Below are positions 38,706 through 51,628 of a stretch of 64,000 nt of DNA, in pieces. This DNA is from Limanda limanda. Its lineage: Eukaryota; Chordata; Actinopteri; Pleuronectiformes; Pleuronectidae. The notes below the pieces were generated by a model. The model worked only from the letters and a program-made list of their open reading frames with translations. It did not search any database and had not been told where the DNA came from. The stretch spans positions 5,269,686 through 5,333,685 of the forward strand of contig NC_083656.1 of assembly GCF_963576545.1 (NCBI RefSeq). Direction: 5' to 3'. How positions within the stretch are numbered: the stretch's first letter is position 1; every line of letters begins with the position of its first letter. The position numbers and the translations under genes are program-made.

Positions 38706-39939
38706 TCAGACGCCTTCAGATGAAACAGTGACATTCATTTTCCAGTACAATTATTATTTGGCATCCTTTTATTGGTTTAATGATATTTTAATAGAGAAAA
38801 CAACAGGAGAGGGTGAATCAGTTCAAATTAAAAGATAACGGGATGATTGTGCAGAGCCTCCGCTAGCGTCAGAACAAAATGATTTAATTTTTTTATGAAA
38901 TATTAGGCTCATTAAGCTCCAGGGGAAAATAGGCAGTGGCACTAAATCACAGAGCAAAGGCCGAGGATTTAATGAGCGACGGAGATTGGTTGAAGCCCTC
39001 GTCGGTTCTGAAGGTGCAGCAGCCAGGTTCAACAAAATCAAAAAAGGAAGTGAAGGTAAACATGAAATTATTTACCCAAACTCTCAGTATAAATATAAAT
39101 TACTGCAGAGCTGAGGGCAGCAACCAATAAGCTGATAAACAGACATCGGTAACCATGTGTTTTGATATTCAATTAATAGCCAATTTGTCAAATGATCGTG
39201 AGATGGTTTTTGATATCTTCAATTAGGTTCAGCAACAGTTGAGCTAATCTCTGGTTTCAGGTTTGCAGTCCATCACAGTTCAATCCAACTACCTTCAACA
39301 TACCTGTACCTGCTCAATGAGGAATGACTAAGCATTCAATACACGCTCACTTTTACTTTAACCTCTTAATACAAAGACTTTTTTACTACATGTCTGAATG
39401 ATCGCCTGTGTGACTTGTCCCCTGGGACTTATTTTTAGCCAGTCGTGATTCTGATTGTCTTGAATTCCCTATATTTTGTGGTTTCTGGTGTAGACAGTGG
39501 AGATCAAGGCCAAGACTCCGGTCTCCCCTCGGTCTCACACAGTTCACAAGTTTCTTTTAATCGAATGGGTCAAACAAATGTTTAATTTCCCAGTGGGTTA
39601 TTCCATTAAACATTAGGACGAGCTGCGTATTGACAGAATTCCACTGTGTGTGTGTGTCACGCCCACGGTAAAAGTTAGACTTCACTTGGCTCCAAATGGA
39701 CAAAATACCAAACTGAGTCCACAGAAGCTCTGGGCTTCAGCCGCCCAAAGACAAGGAGATGCCAACAGACAGAGACTTGGTTCTATTAATAAACTTAAAT
39801 ATAAAGAGCGACAGATGTGAAGAGCAGAGAGAATCAATATCTTCAGCTCTCATTTTATTCCCCAGAGAGTTCTCTCCTCTAATGATGCTGCTAACTGCCT
39901 CTTAATCTATTTTCAGTGTGTATTCTACAGTAACACACT

Positions 39940-39965
39940 CACACACACACACACACACACACACA
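39940..39965. repeat. (CA)n microsatellite
   Basis: About 13 CA units. Confidence 0.95.
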
Positions 39966-40348
39966 GTCGGTGTCTGTGCTCAAGGTGTGGCACGCTGCCG
40001 GTGAGTCACTGATTGCTGAGGAAGCCCACTACCTGGGTCAAGGTGACACCGAGCCCAGTCGCCACAACAGGAGCCAAACGAATCAGCGACACACTCTGCT
40101 GACAACGGGCGTAAAAACACACACACACACACTCTACGCTGCTCTTAAATCACATACTTGAACCCTTCACCTCTCAAAGTACACACCGAGACGCCTACAC
40201 ACAGGCTGGGCGAGAGAGGAGCTGCTCAGACATGCACTGATGTGAAGAGACCAGGACAAATAATTAACAGCTGGATCCTCATGAATAGAGGCTCTTTGCA
40301 AAACCCAGTTTCCACCACTCCCCTTATTCACAGCTGAATTCGGAGATC

Positions 40349-40413
40349 CATCCACCCACCCACCCACCCATCCATCCACCCATCCATCCACCCGTTCATC
40401 CATCCATCCATTC
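40349..40413. repeat. (CCAT)n/(CCAC)n tetranucleotide array
   Basis: Mixed CCAT and CCAC units; produces a WVDGWVGGW frame on minus that is not a gene. Confidence 0.95.
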
Positions 40414-40717
40414 TCCCGCCCTCGATTCATCCGGCTCACCTTTGTCAGCTGAGCGCCTCGTCTGCCGGGGCAATAAAAATCCTGCCGCATAGTAAGAGAG
40501 ATCCTAAACAAAAGGAGGAGGCTGGAGGGGCACGGAGAGGAAAAAAGGCAACATGGGAATAAAGGCAGAGAGAGGAGGACAAAAGATAGAGGGAGGGAAT
40601 GGAAGGGGGAGAGAGAGAGAGAGAGAGAGGTAAAGAGTGGCAGACAGGCAGAGAGCTCTCCACAATGTGAGCAGCGAAGGAAGGGCGAGCGCCAGGTGTC
40701 AGTACGCATACACTCAG

Positions 40718-40718
<1 letters not shown>

Positions 40719-40754
<36 letters not shown>
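40719..40754. repeat. (CA)n microsatellite
   Basis: About 18 CA units, followed by CT-rich sequence to 40877. Confidence 0.97.
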
Positions 40755-40756
<2 letters not shown>

Positions 40757-40997
40757 AGGCAGACAGGCAACTCTTTCTCGCTCTCACCCTCCTCCTCCTC
40801 CTCTTCCTCCGGCAGCAGTAACTCTCCTTCATCCTCCTCTCTCTCTCTCCCTCTCTCCCTCCCTCTCTCTCTCTCTGCTTTCAGGGTAAAATAAACTCAT
40901 TCTAAACCGATTCATCAACAACACTCGCTCTGACTTCCTCTTTAGTGACACAACTGAACAATTTCATTATCTCTCTCAAAACCACAATTTCCAAATC

Positions 40998-41030
40998 GCA
41001 CACGCACACACACACACCCCATGCACACGC

Positions 41031-41126
<96 letters not shown>
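40998..41126. repeat. Long (CA)n microsatellite, about 129 bp
   Basis: CA array with CGCA and CCCCATG interruptions on the left, perfect from about 41035. Confidence 0.98.
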
Positions 41127-41127
<1 letters not shown>

Positions 41128-42681
41128 ACTTGTAAAGGCTGCATCGCCCGATGGATTCGGCCATTTGGGGGCAGCAGAACGCAGAAACATCAGCATTAAG
41201 TCAGAGTCACGTCTGCAGCCACCTGGCGAATATAAGTAACATTTTCTTTAGCTACTTCATGTTTCATTCTTTTCAGATATTTAATAAGTTTTGTAGGATT
41301 ATTGACTGATTGAATGAGCTGTCTGATAGGTGGCCGATGTTGAGGTGGTCGCTATAGTAAACAAACGGGCAAAAATGTCCATATATCGTACGATAAATTG
41401 ATAACCTGACCCCCGAGAGTTTCTGCACCAAAGACGCCACACACAGGCTGAAGGACCATCCCTGAATGTTCTCCCAGGTCATCACATGTTCAAGGTCCAT
41501 CGCTCTCCACGACCATAAACCTCCCTCCGTGTTCTCCCTGTCAGTCGCCGCCGAACACAGGACGCCACACAGGACGCCACATCTAGGCCACAGAGTAACG
41601 GCAAACTGCTAAATATCTGTCACGCTTCCGCCGTGAACACGTCCCTTTAATCAAGCTGTCACTGCCGACACAAAGAGCCGACACAGATCCAGCGTGAAGA
41701 CGCAACAAAGGGCGCTCGCGTTACAGGGGCACCATCATCCTCCATGTTCTGCCCACAGAGCGAAGGATTAGCAGGAAACTCACTGAAAGGAAATGAAAGG
41801 AGGGAGGAGAGGCCACAGAGGGAGAGCAGGAACGTGAGGTGAGTAAAAAGGAAATGGACACGTGGAGTGGACGGGGGGGGGGGGAGACTTCCCACTATTG
41901 ACGTTGTGATCAGAGAACAGGTCAGACCAATGTGTCTTCACCCACGCACCGGCTGCCCACTCGCTACTGCTCCGACTGTGGAGGGAGGCTCCTTTACAAA
42001 AGAGCTGCATGGGAGAGACACAGCTTCCGACTCTTGTGCCGGTCTCTATTTAAAACATCGCCGGATTTTCCTACATGGCGAGTGAAAACTACCAAGAGCG
42101 CTGTGAAAACAGCCATGAAACCAGCGCCGGCCCGGGGGGGGGTTTCCAGGACCCCACGAGGGCCGTCTCAGGGCTGATGGAAGGAGTCTAACATGCACTG
42201 TGCTGACTGTGGACATGCACGGGGCCATAAATACAGATTTATGACGGCAATCAATCCGGAACTGCTGAAATAGAAAAAAGGCCGACTGGTGGGTTGAGAA
42301 AGTGAGACATGATTCATGCCGTCTTTCACACACAAGAGTGGAGCGGAGCAGAAATCCATAAGAGGATGTACTTCACTGTGCTTATTGCGACAATGGCGAT
42401 ACAAACAATGTGCAGCTGAGCACCTCTGGCAGCGGTGAGAGTCGGCCATTACAGCAGAGGATGCACTCGACAGGATTGTGTTTTTTATTCAGTTGTTGGA
42501 AATAACTGTATATGGTGTTTAAAGCGTTTCTCTAGAGTAGTGTGACTATAGAAGGGAAACACATTACTTTTCCATTTATCAGATTTGATTTATCAGAATA
42601 AGAAAAAGCACTTGTGTTATATGAATGATGTGTCATTTCCTCAATCGCTTGTTTCCATCTCAATGTGGTTACAATTTTAAC

Positions 42682-43329
42682 TAGGGACGGGAATCGGCAG
42701 GGACCGCCGGATACGATACTATCACGATACTTAGGTGGCGATACGATATGTATTGCGATTCTGTAAGTATTGCGATTCGATATTACGTTTTCCTGCGATT
42801 TCTTTTGGTTATTTTTTATGTTTTTTTTTTAAGTCAAATTCACTTAGAACTTTACAAGTTTTATTTCAAATATTAACATTAACTTAATGACTGCCGGGCA
42901 GCCAATAGAGAAAAGAAATAAAAATGTGCCCTATTATTGTATAGCCCCTGTCAACTGCACACAAACTGACAGATTAAGAAATGTATGCCACTTAGGCTTC
43001 TTTTAAACAATAAATAAAGGTTAATTAAACAGAATGAATAAAAGTTTACCTCAAATCTAAACTTTGAAACAAACAAAAAGTAGGCTATTGTTGTTTGCAT
43101 GTAGCCGATGCAAAGCTAGTGCCTGGGTATGTTTAGATTCTTGTGCAAAAACAAGAGCTGGTCAACATGCTCTGGGGTGATGTTGCTCCCCCAATATATC
43201 CCCCCCGGTATAAACCAATAAATATGTTTTAAAAAAAAAACATCGATTTGGGAGGCAGCATATCGATTTAAAATCGTCATTCACAAGAATCGCGATTTGT
43301 AACTGAATCGATTTTTTCCCCCATCCCTA
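42682..43329. mobile_element. hAT-like MITE, 648 bp, with terminal inverted repeats and probable 8-bp target duplication
   Basis: The left end TAGGGACGGGAATCG and the complement of the right end, TAGGGATGGGGGAAAAAATC, are inverted repeats of the TAGGGAYGGG type. Flanking 8-mers ATTTTAAC and ATTTCTAC agree at 6 of 8 positions, fitting a decayed hAT target duplication. The ends are rich in GATACGAT and ATCGATT motifs. No transposase frame, so it is nonautonomous. Confidence 0.6.
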
Positions 43330-43578
43330 ATTTCTACTCACTAGGAGTTTATCACATGATCAAATCAGCACCTGAATGATGGAAATATGATGGATGTGTT
43401 AGATCATTTAAAGCCAAGACCCTTCATATACATATAAACATGAACACTATTGACTGGGACCATCACAAACTAAACCCTAACTTCTGTGTAAATACTGAGT
43501 CAGAAAAGTGGATCTAGACTTCAGTTCCTCTCTGATTTCATGTTATTGGCTTTAACCATGACCTCCCTTCTCTCTCAG

Positions 43579-43711
43579 AGCCGATGGGTGAAGTGGTTTC
43601 ACGCCGTCACATCGAGCCGGAGGACTTGGAGGAGGTCGTTCAGCCGAGGCCGGCGGGGACGAGGGTGGTGTGTGCGTCAAGAGGCGCCCATTGCACCGTA
43701 ATGATGGGCCG
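43579..43711 (+). other. Possible plus-strand exon in a CpG-rich patch
   Basis: A good acceptor (CCCTTCTCTCTCAG) and donor (GGCCG before GTAAGA) flank 133 bp that are open from ATG at 43584: MGEVVSRRHIEPEDLEEVVQ, then PRPAGTRVVCASRGAHCTVM and MGR. I do not recognise the peptide. It would be antisense to tanc2. It may be a noncoding RNA exon or chance. Confidence 0.15.
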
Positions 43712-45439
43712 GTAAGAGCCTCCTACACTCCAGCCGTTAGGAGAGTGCCATCGCCTCTCAGCCCCCCCGACCCTCCACGAGGATCGTCTGAATTGTCTTT
43801 GACCTTCGGCGCGCTTTCGTTTTGCCACAGCTTTGTTGCCATGGCTTCCCGGTGACGGGGCCACAGGTGGCGGCTGAGGAGGTTGGTCGCTCCGAATGGG
43901 CCGTGACGCCCCCCCGATCCGACGCTGGTGACACCAGATCTGAACCTGTGACCTTGAAAGGAAGTGATGAGGTCTTCCAACCGTAAGGCCCTTTACGTCA
44001 GCCCCTGTGAAACCTTTTCATACACGGACACAAACTTCTAATAAAATGGGGAAATTATACGAGACAGAACCCAAACCAAGAGCCCAAACCAAGCACTTTT
44101 CGTCAACACTTCCTCTCTTGAGCTCTGATGAGGAAAACAGATTATACTCATTCATAAGGAGGCGTCTCACAGCTCTCACCCGCCCTCCATCCAGCAGCCC
44201 AGACGCTCCGTGCTCAGCTGCTCAGTCACAACAGCACGAAGGCACCTCGGAAATGTCAAAAGCTAAATGACGCGATGCTGTGAAGCTCAAGGAGTTTGAA
44301 GATATCACACGGTCGTCCTTAGAAACCAAAAGGTCAGAGCTCCACTCGACAGCTGCGTGCCGTATTGATTCACAGATTCATCGTCTGCTTTCCAATGTGT
44401 GCTCACACGACATCTAAACGTTCACATTAAAAGGGAATTAAGACTTAGAGGGTTTACTTAAGCCCAGGGTGATATAAAAAAGGAGTTTACAGATGAGCTG
44501 CAGACTGTTTTTGCAGATGTGATTGTTGTGCACATGATGAATCTTGAATGAGACAAAATACAAACATCAGCTGATTACGAATCAAGAAGAGATTAAATCT
44601 TAAAACAATAAACGGAAACAATTTAGAAGAGAGAATTAGTCTTTAACTAATTTTAAAGCAAATATGTTGTTCGGGTCTTTTGTGAGAAGATTACTGTTTT
44701 GTATCATTATCTCCACTAAGGAACAAAACAACGCATCTAAAGTCTCAATTTAATCAATTTAGAAAAAAATCAGTAGATTCAATAATTGACACAAATGGTC
44801 ATTACGTGTTTCCTTAAATTACAAAGAGCATCGATTCTTTCCAACATTAAAAATAAAGACTTCATGCAAAATGTATTTCACTCTTATTTGGTTTACAACC
44901 ACCATATAAAAGGTGGTTTATATGATGTCTCCATGCAGGAGAACAGTGTTTCCTCTTAACAAAACCTTTTCCATGAAATCATCCATTCACATGTTCCCTC
45001 TCCTGGGCTCATTAAGACAGGAAGGAAGGCAACATTCTGTGGAGCAGTAGGTTCCAATCTGTCGCACGGTGGAGATCCGCCAGAACCAGCACATGTTCAG
45101 CTGCTGCTCATGAAGCCGCGGACATTCATCCCATGATATTCCACCAGGTGGAATGATTCATCTCCATGCACTCGACGCGGTCACTAATGTTCACCGGATA
45201 TTCTGAAGCTTTCTTTGCATGTAAGTAGCAATATATATGTAAATGTGCATCATCTACATACAGATTCAACCCCCCATTCCATTTATTAGATTTTAAAGTA
45301 CACCGGCTACTCAACAGATACAATAAATATAAATGTAAATGCAAACACAATAATTGGAGGAATAATAACACACAAACGTCTCACTGACTAGTTTTGGGTC
45401 CTGCTAATTTTATCAGTCAAAGGAGGATTAAACCATAGA

Positions 45440-45572
45440 TGAAGTCCTCAGAATAAACTGGAGATAAAGATGGACGACATGAAGGTAAAGCCAAAGCGAT
45501 TCCATCACCCCCTGGTGGCAGGCTGCCTAATAGTCATAAAACCTGCCTCCTCTATGTTAATAGATGTATAAA
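45440..45572 (-). mobile_element. Teleost repeat with CACCAGGGGGTGAT core, minus copy
   Basis: On the minus strand: AACATAGAGGAGGCAGGTTT, CAGCCTGCCACCAGGGGGTG, TCGCTTTGGCTTTACC and TTCATGTCGTCCATCTTTAT, the same element as at 31335-31466. Confidence 0.65.
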
Positions 45573-45999
45573 ACTTAAGAGTACGCAAACCATTTCTTTC
45601 TCAAAGATGTTTTTTGTCATTTTAGGTTGTTCTTATCAAACTGATATATGAAGAATTGTAAGTATGGGGAAAAATAATCAGCAGACAGGACGTTTATCTT
45701 TTCATCCACTAACATCTTTGTTTTTACAGAATGACAAAGAGCAACAAAATAGTATTAAAATATAAAACGGAAGTAACAACAGTACGAGTGGGGCCACTTC
45801 TGTCCTTCTCTAAATAGGAAAAAACATGACATTTTGTTTTCCATTTGAACAACTAAACTACACAAAGATTCAATTTTGAGATATAAAACAAGTTTTCTCA
45901 CATTCCGACCAACCCCTAATTATATGGGAGGAACAGAAAAACATTTTTGCTCTATAATATATAAAACAAAGGGTAAAGCTGTTTCCAGTTACTGCCCAG

Positions 46000-46360
46000 T
46001 GCAAGTGGTCTTATCCGCAGCTCCCTAAGATTGACTATAATTGCCTGTGCACTGCATTAGGCCTGGCTGCTGTGTCACTCCTCGTGCCTTAGGGCTCGGA
46101 GCATGTTTGCTGATCTGATGATCTCTAATTAGATTTCCCCGGCACTGTGGAAAATGAGCCATCAATTAGTGAGCTGTGATTAGGAAGGGGAGGGGCGGGG
46201 CGGCCATTTGATTCCTGTCAAGCACCTGCTGCCGTCAGACTTGTCGAGTTACTGGAACATTCCGTCTGTGCTCGGTAGAATATCTCTGACATCTGTCAAA
46301 AGGAGATTGCTCGGCTTTGTATTTCGTTTAGTTAGTATTTAAATCAATTGGGAGGAATCA
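46000..46360. promoter_or_regulatory. Candidate conserved noncoding element or enhancer
   Basis: Dense, non-repetitive cluster of motifs: CTCTAATTAGATT, CATCAATTAGTGAGC, GTGATTAGG, an E-box CACCTGCTG, GC boxes (GGGGCGGGGCGG) and AGTTAGTATTTAAATCAATT. Such mixed homeodomain, E-box and AT-rich texture is typical of vertebrate developmental enhancers. No repeat similarity noticed. Conservation is untested. Confidence 0.35.
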
Positions 46361-49300
46361 GACGCTGAAGTGGAATATGTTACTTTGGCCACTAGGGGTC
46401 TCTTAGTCAGAAGAGAAACAGAAGACCTAGTTTGATGGGGTCATGGGGGTCATGGGAGCTGTAGCAGTGAATAATCGTGATCCACTATGAGTGACCAATA
46501 CAAACAACTGGTTAACAGTGTGTTTTCCCGAAATGAAATGTCCTGTTACCTTGATAATAAGGAGGTGTTTCTCTGGGTTTGAACTTTGCTGGAAACATTA
46601 AGGATAAATATATATACACATGACATCTATAGTCGTTATTAGACACGTTAAGGATGACTCGTTAGATATGATATCTTTAACCAATTAACGTGTCAGAGCA
46701 GAACAGGAGCAGGTCAGCAGCAGCAGCGTCTCCTCCGCTCCACAGAGGCCGACTCAGATCAGTCAAGTGGAGAAGCATTAATCTTTAAAGCATCTCAGAG
46801 AATCAATGAGACGACTCAGACTGACAGCAGCAGCGAGTCTGCGAGAGCAAAGCAGGATAATCACAGGACCGGAGGAGAGTCGATATTTGACTCAAGCATG
46901 AATTCAAAAAGTCAAACTATTAGTAAATGTTTGAACTGTTAACAAAGCGTGCGTTTGGTTGCACACGACCAGGGAGTCACATGTGTTCACATCAGCACAC
47001 GGGTTCAGGGATCTTCCCAAGATCCATCACAAAATGAAAAGGGGCAGATTGAGCTCATGTCCAATCTTAAGTTCCTCAAATGAAATGTGGTGACTCCACA
47101 GTCCCATATTATTAGTATCCTCGTTATTAAAGTACAAGATGTCTCTTCTTGTCCCGTCTCTGTCTGTTCATCATCCTTCGTGACATCACAAGGTCAAGGT
47201 ACAGTCTGGAACATTATTGCTAAGAATCAGGTTTTTCTTCTTTCAGTGAACAGCAGCAGGGATGAATAAAGCAGAAGGTGCAGTGGAGCGAAACATGACT
47301 TGCATTTTCTGTTTGATTCCCCCACATGATGATGCAGGATGACACCTGACATGTGGAATGTGTCTGAGTAGAGTTGAATGTTGCTGTTTGATCTTAATGT
47401 ATAACCCTGAAGCCATTACTTTGAAATAAGTTTTTTCTTCCATTTCATAGTAAAGAAAACCTAAAATATTTGACCGTTTATGGTTCTGACAAATTATGAA
47501 ATGATACTCAGGTTCATGTCGGGTTCAGACGTGGTTTCTCGGCTCTCTACTTTTAGAAATCATTGTGCTTTGGTCGGATTCGGACCCAAAAGACGGGCTC
47601 GGTCAGTTTTCTCGAGTCACTCTCTCTTGTGCACATGTGTGTAAACCACATGTTGTTTCGTCACCTGCCAAACCCGAGCCCGTCTCAGAGCTGATTAGTC
47701 ACGCAACAGCTCCCTGTCCACACACACCCGACCTCTCAACCTCATTTCTCATTTCCCAATCAGCCAATGTCACGAGCCGTAATTGCGGCGTCAGGCTGCC
47801 CACTTTCTTTTCTCACTCCTCCCCCCCACACTTCCATTTGGGATCAAGAAAGAGATGGAGGTGAAAGTGTTTCCAAAGACTAATGCAGACACACACTCCC
47901 GGCTCCCACACACAGATTCAGGCGAGAACGTCAAAGGCACAATGTTATATCTGAAACCACGAGGGGATATTTTGCTTCTTGTTCACATTTTGGTTTTCCA
48001 GGCTGGTGAACTTGTACATCAAACTGCTGAAGGCAACAGTAACAGTCTTAAATAAAAAAGTCGTACATATTCAAACACTCACACATACACACAGGCTGAG
48101 GTCTGATCTGTGCCTTCAAAATAAGATTGAGATCTGATACATAAACAACGCAGCAACAATAACACAAAAGACATTTGGCCTATTTCTTTAAACGCTCTCA
48201 GTCTCAAGTGAACAGACACTTAATTTTTTTGAATGTCGTCTGATTAATCATAGAAGAACGAGTTACAGGCCACATGATGCATTGAGCCAGAAGATAAACA
48301 TCGTGATAGAGATTTTTACACGTCTGCATCAACGCAATCAGCTTATCTGTGTTATTCAATTAAAAACAAAATGGCATTCAAACAGCTCAGCAACTTGGGG
48401 CTACCACAATGTCTCCGGTGCAGATCCAGGGACAAGGGGGCTCGTCTGTTGTCTTCAGATTAACTCGCCTATTCCCCCTTTTGGAGCAGCCAGACACTAG
48501 CTTGTAACTGCATCAAAGACAGAGGAAGATCATCTTATCTCACAATCTCACATCTGTTCCGAACACTAATTTCAGCAGCCAGTGCATCCATATATAAAAG
48601 GGGCAGTTTTTAGATTGACAAGTCTCCCACAGTCGCAACAGACGGATGTGGCTTTCCAGCACTCCCTGTCTGCCGTAAGCTGATAAGTCAGGCCTGCTGG
48701 AACCAGTCCTTCAGACGTCCTTGGAAGGAACAGAGCAGCTAAGAGAAAAACGTGTGTCTGTGTACTCTCTCTTCCCGGGGCTCACCCTCCGGGCAAACAG
48801 GGTTCCAAGTGTTGGTGGCAGCAGAGTGTGCACGTGTGTCTGTTGGAGCATGTGTGAGGAACACTGCATGTTACGCATGTTTCAGTGGAGGTGGATTGTA
48901 AGAGCAGGACTTGTTCTGTTGTGGAGGAGTGGATCCCCTGCAAAGTGACAGCAGTAGATACCAAAACACTGGAGGGGGTTTTCCAGTCACGCGCTCGGTC
49001 AACTCTCCACTTCACACATTCAGTAAATACACAAATACACTAAGGGCGGGAAGGGGGGCGGGTTCTGTTAGCAGCTAATTTCATCTTTGGAGCCTTTGCA
49101 TTGACGGACATCACAATATGAAATGCACTTGAAATTTTGTAATTCAATTTGATTTCTACGATCATATTTTGCCAATTGCATGTGGTCATTGTTGTAAAAA
49201 TAGAGGGTCAGCTGTGATTTCATTGAGAGTAAAAATATGTTACGATAAAAACAGATGATCAGCTCCATGAGGAGAAGTCAAGCACTGAAATCAGGGATTG

Positions 49301-50723
49301 TATTAAATGTCCTCTTGAAGTCTAGACAGAAAGAACTAGTGAATACTGGCAGCTAAAGAGCAGCTATTATCTTTAACTCAACATCTTAAAGGTTGCCACA
49401 GAACTAAAGTGCTTTCCTGACTAGAACAACACTCAGTGGAGCTCACATCTCCACCAAGGCCAAGCAATCCAACACAGGTTTGTCTCTTTCTTATTGTGGA
49501 AATATAAAAGAAGAAGGAAGTGGACAACCCAATGGACTTAAGTGTGAGGTAGAAATCTTGTATCTGCTCCTTTATCCGCATCAGCACCAACATTTAACCA
49601 ACAACCATGGTAACAATGATATGACATTCAACAGGCTATTTGCTTCAAGCACAGACTCTTTCATAAACACGTGCACTGAAGTATAGTTAGATTGAAGGAA
49701 GAGGCAGTGACATAATAAACTGTGGGATATTTCAGGCTCGACTAAATTCATTCATCTGTGCAAATCAAGTGGGCGTCTGGACAAAAGCTCTTCGCAGGCA
49801 CATTTTCACATTGTAATAAAGACGTGATCCAGCGGAGACAGTTGGGAGCGAGGCCGTTACGTTAACCTCACCACACAAAACGTATTAGATTCAAATGAGA
49901 ACGACTGAGCCGAGCGGTCTGGTGTTTGGACGGGATTATACCACATCAAAGACCCCTGGTCTTTCAGAACGCCTGAGTGACAGTAATACATGTGCTGAGA
50001 CAAAAGGTGGTTTTCCCAGGAACCCTGAAGTAACACGGATCCTGTTAGTTCACCTGACTGTGGGAACAGGGCATGTAGAGGTTGGTTTGTGTAGCAAACA
50101 GAGAAACGGTTTTGTTTCAGGGGTCAGAGTGAAGCTAAAAAAGCTCCACGATCAAGGTGAGACTGTTTTAAAGGAGCGATGTTATATTTATTTCGTTTAT
50201 CTTTCCTTTAGTGAGCTATATAGTTTGTTTTGGTGAATGTACAAGGTGTGGAAAGTTAAAAAAGCTTAAAGTCCAGAACAAAGAAACACTGCTGAATACG
50301 TCTCTAACAAACAAATTGGTCAGACCAGTCAAAAATGATAATTCCCTGTAATGTTACTTATAAATTATTTTTTTTTAAACTGTTGATTCTCTATGTACTG
50401 TTAAACACAATATAAAACCATGTTTAAATACAGCAAGAACAAATATTTATGAACAGGACTCAACCTCTTGATCTGTTTAGGGATTTTCAGATTCACCCAA
50501 ACTGCAAAAAGTCAGTGACTGGTGGGAAACTTTTCCTGTGACACAGGAAGTGCTGAGTTTGCTTTGCAACAGGAGAATCATGTTGTTACAGCTCGGGTGG
50601 CGCAGCCCAAGAACACGATAATTCAACAGCGTGGTTCTTATCTGGTAAATAGAAGGAAGGAAGAAGGACTGAAACAATCAGCGATGAAACCGGTAACTAC
50701 TGGATTAACTCAGAGAGACTTAC

Positions 50724-50790
50724 CACTGCTGCGACTCTTGCGGTTGGCCTTCCCCCCCGTCAGCAGCATCTTCAAGCTGTTCCTGAACAT
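50724..50790 (-). CDS. tanc2: tanc2 coding exon A (start codon exon), N-terminus of the TANC2 scaffold
   Basis: On the minus strand the ATG at 50790-50788 opens MFRNSLKMLLTGGKANRK followed by SRSS, 22 codons plus one base, and ends at a GTAAGT donor (the exon's last base is 50724). The start MFRNSLKMLLTGGK is the N-terminus I recognise for vertebrate TANC2, a postsynaptic scaffold that carries an NTPase-like region, ankyrin repeats and TPRs further on; TANC1 begins differently. The short segment is basic (K and R rich) with no visible domain. The donor is phase 1, and joining it to exon B gives SSDGGSED without a stop. The track-length ORF on the plus strand here is only a shadow. The a or b teleost paralogue cannot be decided from this sequence. 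Identity is from memory of the family; the splice sites and frame are seen directly. Confidence 0.92.
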
Positions 50791-50828
50791 CACTGCAGCA
50801 GATGCCCTGGACCAGACTACAGAGAAAT
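50791..50828 (-). other. tanc2: tanc2 5'UTR part of the start-codon exon
   Basis: Upstream of the ATG on the minus strand, a pyrimidine-rich tract ending TCTTTCCCAACAG gives a good 3' splice site, so the start-codon exon probably begins at 50828 and at least one noncoding exon lies further right. A second possible acceptor (CTCTGTAG, about 12 bp closer to the ATG) cannot be excluded. The bases before the ATG are GCAGTG, so position -3 is G, a fair start context. Confidence 0.6.
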
Positions 50829-51194
50829 CTGTTGGGAAAGACACAACACACATTAAATGCTTCTGAGATCTTGGGATCTTAACATAATCCTCGAGTTTAA
50901 AGCATCACCAGAGCGATACAACAAAGACAGATTAACGAGACGAGAGAGGAGAGAGAAATTTTAAAAGAAATTCATGTGAATTCATGTGTTAGAAACTGGG
51001 AAAAATCCTATTAATGGTTCATCATTTAATCTTATGTAGGTCAGCAAAGTGCAAAGCTTCCTCATAATTAGGGCAAAGTACAGGGAAGAGCTTTTGTTAC
51101 TACTTCCTTCCAAATAACTGTATTCATACAGACAGTGGTGTGGTCCATGCAGACTGCTTACTATGCATTTTGTTTTTTAAACCTAGCACATAAT

Positions 51195-51358
51195 TCACAG
51201 ATGGGGGGGGGGCGCTGCCATGCACGGCCTTCGGGACCGACTGGGCTCAGTGTGTTTTCCAAGGACGCGGACATGTGGAGGCCAGAGGTCAAGGAATCGA
51301 ACCACCAGCCGTGCAGTTAATGATCCGTCCGCTTTACCTGCCGAGCCACGGTGGACCC
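51195..51358 (-). mobile_element. tRNA-derived SINE, minus strand
   Basis: On minus, box A lies in GTGGCTCGGCAGGTAAAGC (51349-51331) and box B in GGTGGTTCGATTCC (about 51306-51293), followed by GTCCTTGG and a GCATGGCAGC block. Same family as 60462-60633. Confidence 0.65.
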
Positions 51359-51577
51359 ATAACTTATTATTGTATCCCTGTTATAGTGCACTGTTATTAA
51401 ATCCATCAAACTATCCTCTAAAGACAAGCAGATAAACCTCCACCTGAATCCATGCTTTCTGTATGAATACTGGTATAAAGCTCTGATGTGGAAGAGCATG
51501 AAAAATGTGAATATTCTTTTGAGTTCACTTCACAAGTATTGATTAAAATATTGTAAAACTAGCATTTACTAGCAACC

Positions 51578-51628
51578 CATACTGCAGCCAGCCACCAGAG
51601 GGCGATCAAGATCCTTTATCGCTGTATA
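51578..51628 (+). mobile_element. Fragment of the CCAGCCACCAGGG element
   Basis: CATACTGCAGCCAGCCACCA, then GAGGGCGATCAAGATCCTTT; only the core is left. Confidence 0.65.

Noticed and set aside
40167..40832. 221-residue minus-strand reading frame
   Set aside because: Runs through (CA)n, (GA)n and CCAT arrays; the SLSLSL, CVCVCV and WVDGWV stretches are simple-repeat translations.
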